NCBI GenBank assembly: GCA_029891385.1
Contig: CM057230.1
Location: 18,365,372-18,429,371, forward strand
Reading direction: 5' to 3'
Origin: Erythroxylum novogranatense
Lineage: Eukaryota > Streptophyta > Magnoliopsida > Malpighiales > Erythroxylaceae
DNA length: 64,000 nucleotides
Shown here: one piece after another, positions 44,209-56,028 of the stretch
How positions within the stretch are numbered: the stretch's first letter is position 1
Layout: the number at the start of each line of letters is the position of its first letter
The notes under the pieces: model-generated
The model's input: only the letters and a program-made list of their open reading frames with translations
What the model was told of the DNA's origin: nothing
Database searches by the model: none
Made by a program: the position numbers and the translations under genes

Positions 44209-45180
44209 CCGAAAAGTATTTCTTTTCGAAGTGGGATAAGTTTTCAATTTCACACCTTTCTAGATTCATCGATCACTTTAGTAACAATGCTAATAATTAT
44301 ATTATAATACAGTTCTAATAATGTCAATAATGGGCCACAACTCCAGAGATATGTGGTTGATGTGATGTGATGTGAACATGCAAATATTTAAGTACCGTTT
44401 GGATCTATTTATGTTTTTCATTTCTTTCTGTCGAGAATTTTAGTTTTAGTTTTTTAAATATATTTTAGTTTTTACTTTTCTTTTAAACAAACACAAAATT
44501 TTGTTTAATTATTAATATTAATATAGTTGTATTTTATTACTCATAATAATTACATATTAGATAAAATTTAAATATAAATTATGTTTAGTTAATGAAATTT
44601 GTTTTATCTGTTATATAATAGTTGTTAATAAATTGTCAATAAAATTATTTTATTTTATTAAAATTAATAATTTAATTAAAATTTTATATTTTAAGTTAAT
44701 TAGATATAATATAATATTAAATTAAATTATTGATAATATGTATTAATAATTGATATATTTAATTGATAGTAAATCTAATTATGAAACAAACGAAACAAAA
44801 ATAAACCAAAATCACTTTTGTAATTTTCATAAATTTTGAAAATTAGAAGAAACCAAAACGATAAACAGAAATAAAAAACTCAAACAAACATATTTTTCTT
44901 ACTAAATTTGAAATCAAAATTAAAACCAAAATATAAATGAAAGCAAACAAGTCTTAAATTTATAAAATACATAATGCACCTAATAAGTAACACATTTCGC
45001 ATTTAATAATTATCATTCCAAGTTTAAGAAAATTATATGGTGGTATCATTAGTAGCTTTTTATGTCATAACATAAGCTTTTGTGCCATGTTATTATTGTA
45101 TTCATCTCACAAAATCTTAAATCATTAATTAATATCTGAGTATAATAGAATATAATAAAAATTAGGGTAAATTATTAAAA
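44209..45180 (+). repeat. SPH-3 downstream flank, duplicated in inverse orientation at 7790-8452
   Basis: The first 60 bp (CCGAAAAGTATTTCTTTTCG, CAATTTCACACCTTT, CGATCACTTTA) also follow SPH-2. GTAACAATGCTAATAATTAT onward and the TTATGTCATAACATAAGC stretch (45060) match the ghost locus. The region is non-coding and AT-rich. Confidence 0.7.
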
Positions 45181-45312
45181 AATTCAAATTTTGCTCAATT
45201 TTACAACACTAGCTCGAACTTTGAAAAGTAATACTTAAATGCTCAATTTTTACTTTTTATTTTTATAAAAATAATCTATCATTATACTTTCAGTTAATAA
45301 CTGATATGGTAA

Positions 45313-46163
45313 CACTACAAGAAAACTGTTAAGTAGTGACAGAAACTTACTGACAGAATGTTTATCATTTGAAAGTAGCAACGGAAATGACAACACCATC
45401 GCTATGTTAGACTAATATAGCGACGGAACAGATGTCCGTTGCCATATTTGGGGCATAAAATTCCTGACAAAATTTAGCGATGGAAATATACCGATGTAAG
45501 TATTTCCGTCGGTAAATTGCCACGGAATTACGTAATCGGTCGGTAAACTTGTCATGGATAAGGAAATGTTTGACGACGGAAAGATGTCCGTCGGTATTGT
45601 TTTCGTTAAGGACGCTATTTAACTTCATCGAAACGACGTCGTTTGGTTTAACGAAAACGACCAAACGACGTCGTTTTCATGAATCGAAACGACGTTGTTT
45701 TGGTTGAAGGAAAACGACGTCATCTTGGTGAAGTTAAACGACATTCTTAACATCACCAAAACGACGTTGTTTTGATTAAATTGAAATGAAGTCGTTTCGG
45801 TGAAGTTAGAACGTTGTTTAACATAATCAAAACGACGTCATTTTGGTTCAACCAAAACGATGTCATTTTGGTGAAGTGAAAGAAAGTTATTTACCTTGAT
45901 CAAAATGACGTCATTTTGGTTTAAAACCAAAATAACGTTGTTTCGATCAAGTTAACTAACGTCTTAACTTAACTAAAACGGCGTCGTTTCTGTCAAGTTA
46001 AGCTGCGTGATTAACTTAAACCAAAACGACGTCGTTTTGGTTAAGTTAAAAACGTAGTAGCTTCCTTCCTCGACTCTCCTCACACGCAGCAAGCTTCTCC
46101 TCTTCCTTTGGACGTAGCTCAGTCCTCTCTTGCATCTTCCTCCTCCAAAGTCCATTGTCGTCC
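45313..46163. mobile_element. CACTA-like left end with a GACGTC-rich interior, interrupted at 46164
   Basis: CACTACAAGAAAACTG at 45313 is a CACTA-type terminus, followed by AGCGACGGAA / TTTCCGTCGG subterminal-type words to about 45600. The matching right end was not found; the solo LTR at 46164-49404 inserted into this DNA (the target duplication CGTCC falls at 46159-46163). The stretch 46056-46163 and its continuation after 49404 are CTTC/CCTC-rich, resembling a captured 5' UTR. No open frame is convincing. Confidence 0.5.
45625..46050. repeat. Degenerate array of AAACGACGTCGTTT palindromes
   Basis: About ten units of roughly 35-45 bp each contain ACGACGTCGTTT, or decayed forms, next to GGTTAAGTTAA or GGTGAAGTTAA. 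GACGTC occurs at least six times, including TGACGTCA at about 45906. ACGT-core palindromes are classical plant bZIP binding sites. Whether these bind anything is not shown. Confidence 0.8.
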
Positions 46164-49100
46164 TGTTGGACCCCGAACTTTTGGTAAAAATTAGAAATAT
46201 TAAAATGAATTTAAATGCGAAGGAAATTGGTGAGAAAATTTATGAATTTAAGAAAATTTGATGAATTTAAGAAAAATTTATGAGAAAAGAATTGTTTAGT
46301 TTTGATGACTTGAATATTTGAGTAGATTTGTATGGGTTATGAAAGCTTAAGAGAATGAGTTGATTTGATATCGAAGTTGAAAATCAAGAAGTAAAGAGAA
46401 AAGTGTAAAAAAATTGAAAATTTGTGAAAAGTTTGACTTTTTGGCCTTTGAAGGTTAACTTTTGATTTAGGCAAAATTTGATAAAATGATCTACATGAAA
46501 CTTGTAGATTATGTTAAGAGTTTTCTGTGGCCATAAAGTTTGCTATTTTTCGATGTCGGGATTGAGAGATATGATTTTCCGAAGATATGCTTTGTTTTGA
46601 AAATGCTATTAAGTATAGATTTGTATGTTCTATGTTTCGAGGCCACTCGTCGTATAGATTTAGTTTGAATTAGAGTAAGTGGTCTTCATGAAAGTTTTAG
46701 ATGATGTTTTTATCTTTCCATTGATATAAAGTTTGCAATTTTTCGATATCAGAGCTAGGAGTTATGAGCGATTAAAAAATTGGAAGTCGTTTAGGAAAAA
46801 CTGTTTTGGACAGAATCTTTGATTGAGTTTTTGACCTCTTTTGAGACCTAATTTGATTTTGTGTACTTCAGGGAAGTTGTAGAGCTTCCTTTGATCTTTT
46901 TATTGACACCAAATTTGTCAAATTCTGAGTTCGGGATCGAGAGATATGATTTTTGAAAAGTTCGGTTTTCAAGTTCCGTTACTTTGTTTTTAATCCGATC
47001 CCTTTTGTAATCTTTTGCTTATAATTCCTTCGTCCGACATCCGATTGTTTTGATTCTCAAAGCGTTGGATTCCTAAGACAATTAATTTCATTTTCTTGAA
47101 AAATTATGATTTTTAGGAGATTAAATGGAAAGAGATTGATTGAACCAAAGTAGGAGATTTGATTATAGGTTATAAGTTGGATAATTTTCTGAACATAGTT
47201 CGGTATTTTACGAAATTCGGGAGCTATACAACTCCGATTGAGTTGATTCTTAAGGACAAATAAAATTAATATATGGGGCTACAAATCATGTGAAGGGATC
47301 GAAATTTAAGTTCATCCCTAAGATTGTCAATTTCTGGACTGAAATTATGTTAATGTTCAGTCTCGGATTTTGTGAAGGTCCGATAGTATTTTGGCTATAA
47401 ATTCTTCGTTTTTGATCCGAATTGAGCGCGGTCAGTGGCGTTAGATTCGTATGATTGAGACAAACATTTCTCTAGAAGGAAGTTTTAACAAATTCCTTCA
47501 ACTTGATGGTACAAATCAAACCCGTAAGTGGAAATAACTTAAAGGAAAGTGTAGGGGCATTTTGGGAAGTCCCCTTAAAGAGAGGGGCAAAAGGGTCATT
47601 AGACCCTCATTTTAATTGACATGGCAATGCATTAACTCTTTGGCTGTCGTTGGAATAGAGAAAACTAGAAGGTTTGAGAAGAAATGATTGAAAATAAGAA
47701 GAAAGGAAGCATAGCCATATGGATGAATGAGAGCCACACAAAATTTCAAAGGAAATAAGAAGAAGAATAAGAAACATTGTAGTTTTATTATAGGTTTAAG
47801 TTAAGAATCAAGTGGGCTGTTGATGTTTAGAGATGAGAGCCAAAGACTTGAGCAAATAAGAAAGAAAGAATAAGAAGAAAGGAGAGGAGAAGCAAGCATT
47901 CGACAATGAGAAGAAGAGGAAGCTTATGGATTTGTGATTTTTTTAAGACTTCAAGCTTGTTTTTGTGTAGATTTAAAGTAAGAAGGATGAAAGAAAGTGG
48001 AAACTTCCTCTAAAGCTCCATAAATCCGAAAATAGGAAGAGAAAGAGGTAAGAGAAAATTTTCAACTTTGCATTTTTAATGAGTTTTTGGTTTAGAAATA
48101 TGGAACATAATTTGGATATGTGATTTATGAAGCTAATTTTGATGTATATGCCTTAGGTTATGTTTAAGGTTTAAGGTTTAATTTTGTGTTTGAGGATTTT
48201 GTGAATTGTTGGCTTAGAATTATGGAGAATATGATGGATTGGTGAATTATGATATTAAGTTTGAAGATTAAGTTATTTATGAGATTGAATTTGAGTGAAT
48301 TAGTTTAGGTCAAATTTTAGAATTTGAGGATTTTGGAAATTGAGATAACCCTTTTGGCAAAACGCTTATGAAAAAAAATGATTTCTGCTTATTGTTCAAT
48401 TTATAAATATATTATCCACGAGCTTCCGAGCTCACCCCCTTTCATCCCCATCTCCAGGTTTCGAGCAGGAGATCGGATGAAAGAATGTGAAGACGTTTGG
48501 TCTGATTTTGCATCGTCTGTATTGTTATGTGAATTGAGATTTGGAATATTTTGTAAATGGCTTGAATTGCCGTTAAGTAAGTGATTATGATGTATTTCAG
48601 AATGTATGAAGATTATGAATGAATGTATGAGAGTATGAAATGTATATGAAATTGTGTATGGAAATGAGTTATGGGTTTTGTTTATGATTATGATTTGGGT
48701 ATGTATGATGACTTTGATTTAAGATCGCTACTTATTGAAATGCTCTAGATATAAGAGTGCGTTTGTTTATGCTGAGATCACGGACGGAGGGTCCGGTGGA
48801 TTCTGATGTTTGGGTGATTGATTGGAAATTATAGAAGTGTTGTTTTGAACACTTTGCAGGTTTGAGTTAGTCATAAGGCAGTCGTTACGCTGTCGAAATT
48901 TCGATGAAAATTAGTACGAATATGAATTTTGGGATTAATACCAATGTATAAGAATATGGTTAAGAGTTGAGATTTGGCATGAGAGAGAATTTCCAAGAAA
49001 AAGGATATAAGATTGCTTTGTATGAGTTTGATAAATGAGTATAAGAAAAAAAAAGAAAAAGAAAAAAAAATTATACCGGATTTTCGTATTGGATAATCTT

Positions 49101-49409
49101 AGGATTTTCAACGCGACGCTTCTTTAAGATAATTTATGCACGGATGTCGGACATTTGTTATGCTATTCGATTTGCCTTCATTTGTATACTTTGATTTTAT
49201 GTTTGAATTCGATCCGTATCTGTTTCGCCTTTGATTGTAACCGTTCCGATTTGCTTCTTTCGATTCTGTATTCGATTCGCATTCGCTTTGCTTTCGCTTT
49301 GTTTGTCGTTATCGAATTCAATTTATCCAATTTGAATTCGCCTCGTTCTTCGTATCCGTCCCTGCTTTTCGGTTGAGATCCGGTTCCCGAATCGGGTCCC
49401 AACACGTCC
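46159..49409 (+). mobile_element. Solo LTR (3.24 kb) of the TGTTGGACCCCGAAC family, TSD CGTCC
   Basis: The LTR spans 46164-49404, from TGTTGGACCCCGAACTTT to GAATCGGGTCCCAACA, with CGTCC at 46159-46163 and 49405-49409. Along most of its length it is collinear with the LARD LTRs (for example GATCTACATGAAACTTGTAG, GGAGGTCCGGTGG-type and CATCCCTAAGATT phrases). A TATA box TATAAATA lies at 48402-48409. It has one LTR end only, with no primer-binding site or internal domain, as expected after LTR-LTR recombination. Confidence 0.93.
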
Positions 49410-51196
49410 ATCCTCTTACCACTTTCAACGTCTCTGGGCGGCCTTCCTTCTCATCTTCTCCGGTGGTGAGGTAAGGGCATCATCTCCTCTGCCTCTTCTG
49501 AAGATAAGCCATGGGTTGAAATTAATTTTTTTTTTGACTAAGTTAATTGCATTGGTTTGTTTAATTGGGTTTGATTGTTCTTGTGTTAGGGTTTTTCATG
49601 TAAGAAGATTTAATTAATTTGTATTTAGATAGGGTTGAAAATTTTGTGCACTCAACGTGTTCGATGGAATGCTTGTTATATGTGATGAAGTTGTTTTGTG
49701 GTTTTTTAATTGTTTGTTTACAAACTATAAGGAATAGATAAAGTATCAACTATATATGCTATATTTTTCATTAGTTTTGTTAATATAATTTGATGGATTA
49801 CCATATATTTGATGCATCTTTCAATTATTTTTAATTTTACTAACTTAATTTTTATTTGCTTTATTGGCCTTCCACTTAATAAGATTATGGAATAAAATTA
49901 ATGATGAGCATTAAAATATGACTTATCTAAATAACAATAACAATAATAATACCAAAAAACCAAAAACCAAAATAAAAGATAATAATAATTTTAATTTAAT
50001 TTTTAAAAACAACAAGAAAAAATCTTTAGATGTTTTATAAAATGATGCAAAATGCTTATTATTACATATTAAGCAAAATATTGCAAACAATTTTGGCTAC
50101 ATATTCACCTATTTGTAGTTAAAATGCATACTTATAAAATTATCAAAACATAGCAAATAATCTATAATCATGATAAAATAAAACATAGCTAAATAATATT
50201 TGTTATTTTTTCGTTGCTATCTCTTTTATAAAAATTTTTCATGCCAATATTAAATTTTTCTTTATACATAGCTACATATTAAGCTATTAGAAATATGCCC
50301 TTAATTTATTAGTTAAAAGATGTTCATATTTCTATAATGTTTATATTTATGTTATGAGTTGAAAAATTTATATATGGATTCTACCTTTTCATTTAGCCGG
50401 TATCCACCAAAATTGCATAAAGTTTCATTTATTAGTATAGGTTAAATACTTAAGTGAGGATTCCATAAAGTGATCATAACCTAAGCAAGAGATTTTGGGT
50501 TATCCTAAATTATCTAGTTAATCAAGTAGTTATTTATTGAAATTTTAGATAAGAGTTGAAGTTTTTTTATGTCATTAATTGGTACAAGTTCATTTTCTTA
50601 TAGGTTATGAAATATAATTGCTTTATAAGGTATTAGGTGAAGTTTCTTCAAAGGACTTTTAACATAATTTATAAAATAAAAATAAAAACATGTTTTATCA
50701 AATGAGGGTGAAACAAAGGAAAGTAAAATATTAACTTAAGCATAATACAATTTAGAAATTATTATTTTAAGGAAACTAAGGACATTTAAAAGAAAAGTAA
50801 AGAGCATGAAGGTTGACATTGTTTTATTGTTGAAAAGACTAAAGAGTTAAACATTAGCTACCAAATAATAGTAAATATTACTATAGAAGTTCTCATCATT
50901 GTTATGGATCAACTTGTAAATTATAATATAAGAAAATGGCTATATACTTTCAATTGTCTTATTTTAGGGTGTTGTATGAACTATTAATAATAAACATATT
51001 TGATTGCTAATTATCTTTTTTGATGATGTTCTATACTTTTATAATTTCTTCAAATTTTATGGAATTTGCATAATTAATTGATATCATAAAATGAATATGG
51101 AAACTTAGGTATCATCTCTTAATTAATTTTAGATATCAACCAAGCAATATTATAACAAAACATAATTCATTATCATAATATCAATATATGATGATA
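49410..51196. other. AT-rich spacer between the solo LTR and the LARD
   Basis: The first 100 bp is a C/T-rich stretch ending GGTGGTGAGGTAAGG, which looks like an exon end with a GT splice donor (it continues from 46163 across the solo LTR). The rest is AT-rich with no gene seen. Confidence 0.5.
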
Positions 51197-51201
51197 GCAT
51201 C

Positions 51202-54200
51202 TGTTGGACCCCGAACCTTGAGTGACAATTTGACTATGATCAAGTGGATGAGTTGATTGAAATTAAGTTGAAGATCATGAAATAAAGAGAGAAAGTATGA
51301 AAATATGAAAAATTGTGAAATAGTTGACCTTTTTGGCATTTGAAAGTTGACTTTTGTTTGAGGCAAAATTTGATAAAATGATCTACATGAAACTTGTAGA
51401 TTATGTTGAGAGCTTTTTGTGGACATAAAGTTTGATATTTTTCGATATCGGGAGTGAGAGTTATGATCAGTCAAAGTTAGCTTTAAAGTTTGACTTTTGA
51501 GAAAAAAGGTTGACTTTTTGATTTAGGTAAAATTCGAGAAAATGGTCAACATGAAACTTGTAGCCTCTGTCGAGAGCTTTTCGTGGACATAAAGTTTGTA
51601 ATTTTTCGATATCGGGGCTAGGAGTTATGAGCGTTTGAAAATTTGAACTTGTTTAGGAAAAGTTATTTTGGTACAAAACCTTTGATTGCGTTTTCGACTT
51701 CTTTCGAGACCTAATTTGATTTGGAATTCTTCTGGGAAGTTGTAGAGCTTCCTTTTATCTTTCCATAGACACCAAATTTGTCACAATTCCGAGTTTGGGA
51801 TCGAGATATGATTTTTAAGTTCAATCTTGAAGTTCGATAGTTTGTTTCTAATCCGATCCGTTTATAATCTTTTGCTTATAATTCCGTCGTCCGACATCCG
51901 ATTGATTTGATTTTTGAAGCATTGGATTCCTAAGACAATTACGTTCATTTTTATGAAGAATTATGATTTTTAGGAGATTAAATAGAAAGAGATTGATTGA
52001 ACCAAAGTAAGAGATGGGTTATAGGTTATAAGTTGGATAATTTTCTGAACATAGTTCAGTATTTTGCAATTTTGGAGTTATACAACTCCGATTGAGTTGA
52101 TTCTTTTGGAGAATAAAGTTAAGATATAGGGCTACAAATCATGTGAAGGGATCGAAATTTAATTTCATCCCTAAGATTATCAAATTCTGGATTGAAGTTA
52201 TGTTAATGTTGAATTTCGGATTTGGTGCAAGTCCGATAGTATTTCGGCCATAACTTTTTCGTTTTAGATCCGAATTGAGCGCGGTCAGTTGCGTTGGATT
52301 CGTATGATTGAGAGAAACATTTCTCTAGAAGGAAGTTTGGACAAATTCCTTCAAATTGATAGTGCGAATCAAACCGCATATGAGAATGACATAAAGTAAC
52401 AAGTCAAGGGCATTTTGGTCTTTTTAGCCATTTTAATGACATGGCACATTTTAAGAGGTGTAGATGTTTGGAAGGTCTGTAATTTTAAAAGAAGAGAGGA
52501 AATACGATGATGAGAAGAAAGGAAGAGGAAAATAAGAAGAAGAATGGAGAAAGAAATTTCGGTTGGGAGAAAGATGGGAGAGGAAGGTAAGTTTGATTTT
52601 TTCTACTTGATTCTTCAAGCTTTTGGGACTTTCCCAAGAAGGAAAAGAATGGAGACTGATGAGAGCTTCCTAAGGAACCAAGAAAATTTGAATTTGGAGG
52701 AGAAATGAGGTAAGAGAAAATTTTCAAGTTTGAGATTTTGTTGAATTTTTGATTGAGAAATATAGATAATGTTATGGGTTTGTGATGTATGAGGTTGATT
52801 TTGAAATATATGCTTTAGGTTGGGTTTAATTTTGGATGGAAAATTGATTAAAGTTTAGGCTTAATTTTATGATGAAGAATTTTGTGATATTTTGGTGTAG
52901 AATTATAGATAGTGATATGGGTTAGTGAGATATGAATTCAATTTTGAAGAAATTATGTTTTATGAGATTGAATTTGGGTGTATTGGTTTAGGCCAATTTT
53001 GAAAATTGGAGATTTTCAAAATTGGAGATTGAAATAGCTTGGAATTATGGTAAATTGGTGAATTCCTAAGTAAATTTTGAGAATTATGTTATTTATGATG
53101 TGATTTTGGATGATTATGGTTTAGGTTTTGTTAAATTGGAAGAGAGAGAGAAGCAAAAGTCAAATTGAAGCATTGGACAAGATGCTAGCATGGATATGAG
53201 GTGGGTAGTATATTTATTTATTGAATTATAAGCTAAATGTGAATTTTTGAAAATTAAAGAAAGCAAAATTTGATTTTTGATAAATTATTATTGATAAAAA
53301 TGTTTGAAAAAGGATGTAAATGTTTGAAATTATGATTTCAAAGGAGTAAAATGAGTTTTAGAAAATGCAAAACTTGTGAATTTCATGGCTTTCAAATTAT
53401 GTGATTTATGATTTGGATGATTTAAAGAATTGGTGCATATATTGTGATGAGTATGTGATTTAAGTAATGATATGAATTGCATTAGATTTGTTATGTGAAT
53501 TCATGTGGATACGTGCTTGTGTCATTTATGACACAATATGATGATAAGATTTGAAAAATGTGAAAAATCAAGATTTTCAAAAAGTGCCTTCGGGCAATCT
53601 GAATTCTGTTTTCGTTATGTGTTAAGTGGGTTTGGTCAGTCCGTTTTGTGAGTCGTCATTGTCTCTACTGCTTAAGCCTTCGCCTGCCGCGCTAGTGGCA
53701 TAGGAGTTCGATTTGGACTCCTTCATTCTATGCTGTATATAACTGCTTATGAAATGTGCAAGACGTCTGTTTTAGGCGAACCAAACCAATTCTGATGTGT
53801 TATGTGTTTTTGATTTGTTTATAATGTGATGCATTCATATTTAAAGTCGTGCATGATTTGAAAAAGATTTGAGATTTTGAGAAATAAGACGAAGAATTTA
53901 TAATCATGAAATTTGGAAGGTTTATGAAAGTTTTGAAAAGTTTGAAAATAAGATTTCGGATAAATGCTTAAATGGAAATTTTGAAAAGTTTAAAAGAAAA
54001 TAATTTTCGCTATTGTTCGGTTTATAAATATATTATCCACGAGCTCCGAGCTCACCCCTTTCATCCCCAATCTCCGTGTTTTACGCAGGAGATCGGATGG
54101 AAGACTAGTATGATCATAGTCCGACTTGTACGTGTTCGTAGTATGTTTAAAGTTTAATGTTTGTATCAGATCTTTATGGATAGTTAGAAAGCTAGTAAAG

Positions 54201-55400
54201 TGTATTTTAGTTCGATTGTATATGAATGGTTTTGCTTGTGGTCAGTAAATGTATAAGATTGTATTATGTTCGGAATGAGTTATAAGTATGATTATACTTT
54301 ATGTATGAGATTGGATTTTGAATGTGGTTGGGATTGATTGAAATTTCTGAGTTGAGATAGTTATGGATTGGATTTATGAAGTGTTTAGAATTAAGATTGT
54401 GTTTCTGCTGGTGTTTGGATGCCGGACGGGAGAGTCCGATGGTTCTGATATTCTGATTAGGGATTATAGAAGTGTATTTTGCCTTTGCAGGAAATTTTGG
54501 GTTAGGATAAAGGCGATTCGTTATCTTCATTAAATTTTGGTAAAACAATTTGGATAAAAGTGAGATTTTGGATATGTATAAGTGTATATAAGAGTTTAAG
54601 AAATTTGAGATTGGTATGGATTTATATCAGAATATATACGACTGTATGGATTTAAGATGATTGGTATATGATTGAGTAACGAGAAAAGAAATGAGAATAA
54701 GAAAAAAAAAATTCATAACGGATTTTGGAACGTCTTAGGATTCCCAACGCGATTATGTTCATTCGATAAGTTTTCTTTGATTATTGTTTCCGGATGTCGG
54801 ATGTGTCTGCTTTGATTTCGTTTCGCTTTGCAATCTGTTCGTTTGATTCGATTAGTATTTGATTTCGTTTCGCTTTGCAATCTGTTCGCTTGATTCGATT
54901 AGTATTTGCTTCCGCTTGCTTTTGCTTCCGCTTCGCTACTTTCGGATTTGTTCGCTTCCGCATTTTGTTTTCGATTCGACATTTCCGTTTTCCGTTCTGT
55001 TTGCGATGTGCTTTGTTTTCTGATTCGAAATTTCGATCCGAAATTTCCGCTTCCCTTCGCTTCCTTGTGCGGTTTCGTTCGCTTATGTAGATGAGTCGAT
55101 TTGTATTCCGATTAGCGATTTCTCGCTTTTTGATTTTCCATTTTTTTTCCGTTCCGTCTTTCGGTTGGGATCCGGTTCCCGGATCGGGTCCCAACATTTA
55201 TGGTATCAGAGCATAGAGTGAAAGTGTTAAGTTTAAGTAGTAGTATTTGCTTCCGCTTGCTTTTGCTTCCGCTTCGCTACTTTCGGATTTGTTCGCTTCC
55301 GCATTTTATTTTCGATTCGAAATTTCCGTTTCCCTTCGTTTCCGTTTGCTTCGTTTTCCGTTCTACGTATGTAGTTGGGTTCCGATAACGGGATCCAACA
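51202..55400 (+). repeat. 5' LTR of the LARD
   Basis: The 4199-bp LTR has TATAAATA at 54023-54030, followed by ATTATCCACGAGCTCCGAGC, the likely promoter in all three related LTRs. Its last 204 bp (55197-55400) follow an inner LTR end (GGGTCCCAACA at 55186-55196) and an inner primer-binding-like site. Confidence 0.92.
55185..55212 (+). other. Fossil LTR end plus primer-binding site embedded in the LARD 5' LTR
   Basis: CGGGTCCCAACA (to 55196) is followed at 55201 by TGGTATCAGAGC, the complement of the initiator tRNA-Met 3' end. The solo LTR at 46164-49404 ends at exactly this GGGTCCCAACA. The same arrangement lies in the 3' LTR at about 59995-60020 (TGGTATCGAGC, with one base missing). Confidence 0.85.
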
Positions 55401-55404
55401 TGTA

Positions 55405-55416
55405 TGGTATCAGAGC
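55405..55416 (+). promoter_or_regulatory. Primer-binding site (initiator tRNA-Met) of the LARD
   Basis: TGGTATCAGAGC lies 4 bp after the 5' LTR end and equals the common plant tRNA-iMet primer-binding site. Confidence 0.88.
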
Positions 55417-56014
55417 TCAGTAATATGATCTTACTTGGGCGTATGAGTATGAATAAGGAATTGATACGAGTGAATTTGTGAGAATGTGCTAAGTGATCAT
55501 TTGATTTGATGAAAGAAGTATGATTGCCTTTAGGAATTTGAAAATTGATATGTATGGCTATTTGATGAATTCAAGTGATTGGTTTGATTTGGGTGTTAAG
55601 AATATGACCGATTTTCGGAGTGTGTTGAGGAACTTAAGATTAGAATTTCTTGAGAAATTGTGATGAATTGATATAGATGAAAGAATGATGACTTAATGAG
55701 ACGATTAAGCGATGATTGAATCATACTAAGGTTTCTTCTGAATTGGACCATTGACTTGTGTCCGAAGTGTAGAAACGAGAAGTTATGAATATAGTAAGTT
55801 GATATGATATGAGTGGTATATGATTTAAGGAAATGAAAATTGTGAAGAGATTGAGAATATGCGTGATGAGTAAATTAAATAAAAGAGTGACTGATTATGA
55901 GTTTTGGAAAGAAATTAGTAAGAAAGTGCTTGATGATCTTTGTTTAAAAGAAATTTATGCAAGAATGAGTTACTTGAGTTTAAGTAAGTGTGAATTTAGG
56001 GACGAAATTCTTTT
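55417..56014 (+). other. LARD internal domain, essentially non-coding
   Basis: A frame at 55833-56048 (71 residues, ending CEFRDEILLRGEKM) overlaps the polypurine tract and the first bases of the 3' LTR. The ending is what the tail of a gypsy pol region gives when translated. I see no gag, protease, RT or integrase motif. Confidence 0.75.
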
Positions 56015-56028
56015 AAGAGGGGAGAAAA
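56015..56028 (+). promoter_or_regulatory. Polypurine tract of the LARD
   Basis: AAGAGGGGAGAAAA immediately precedes the 3' LTR start TGTTGGACC at 56029. Confidence 0.85.

Noticed and set aside
45640..46050. Possible CRISPR-like array of short repeats with spacers
   Set aside because: The repeats are degenerate and palindromic with similar linkers, and the DNA is plant nuclear. Nothing suggests a CRISPR system.
54781..55197. Arg/Lys-rich 138-codon minus-strand frame (and counterparts at 49178 and 59647)
   Set aside because: It is the antisense of the TTCGCTTCCGCTT-rich LTR end. The repeated words explain the basic composition.
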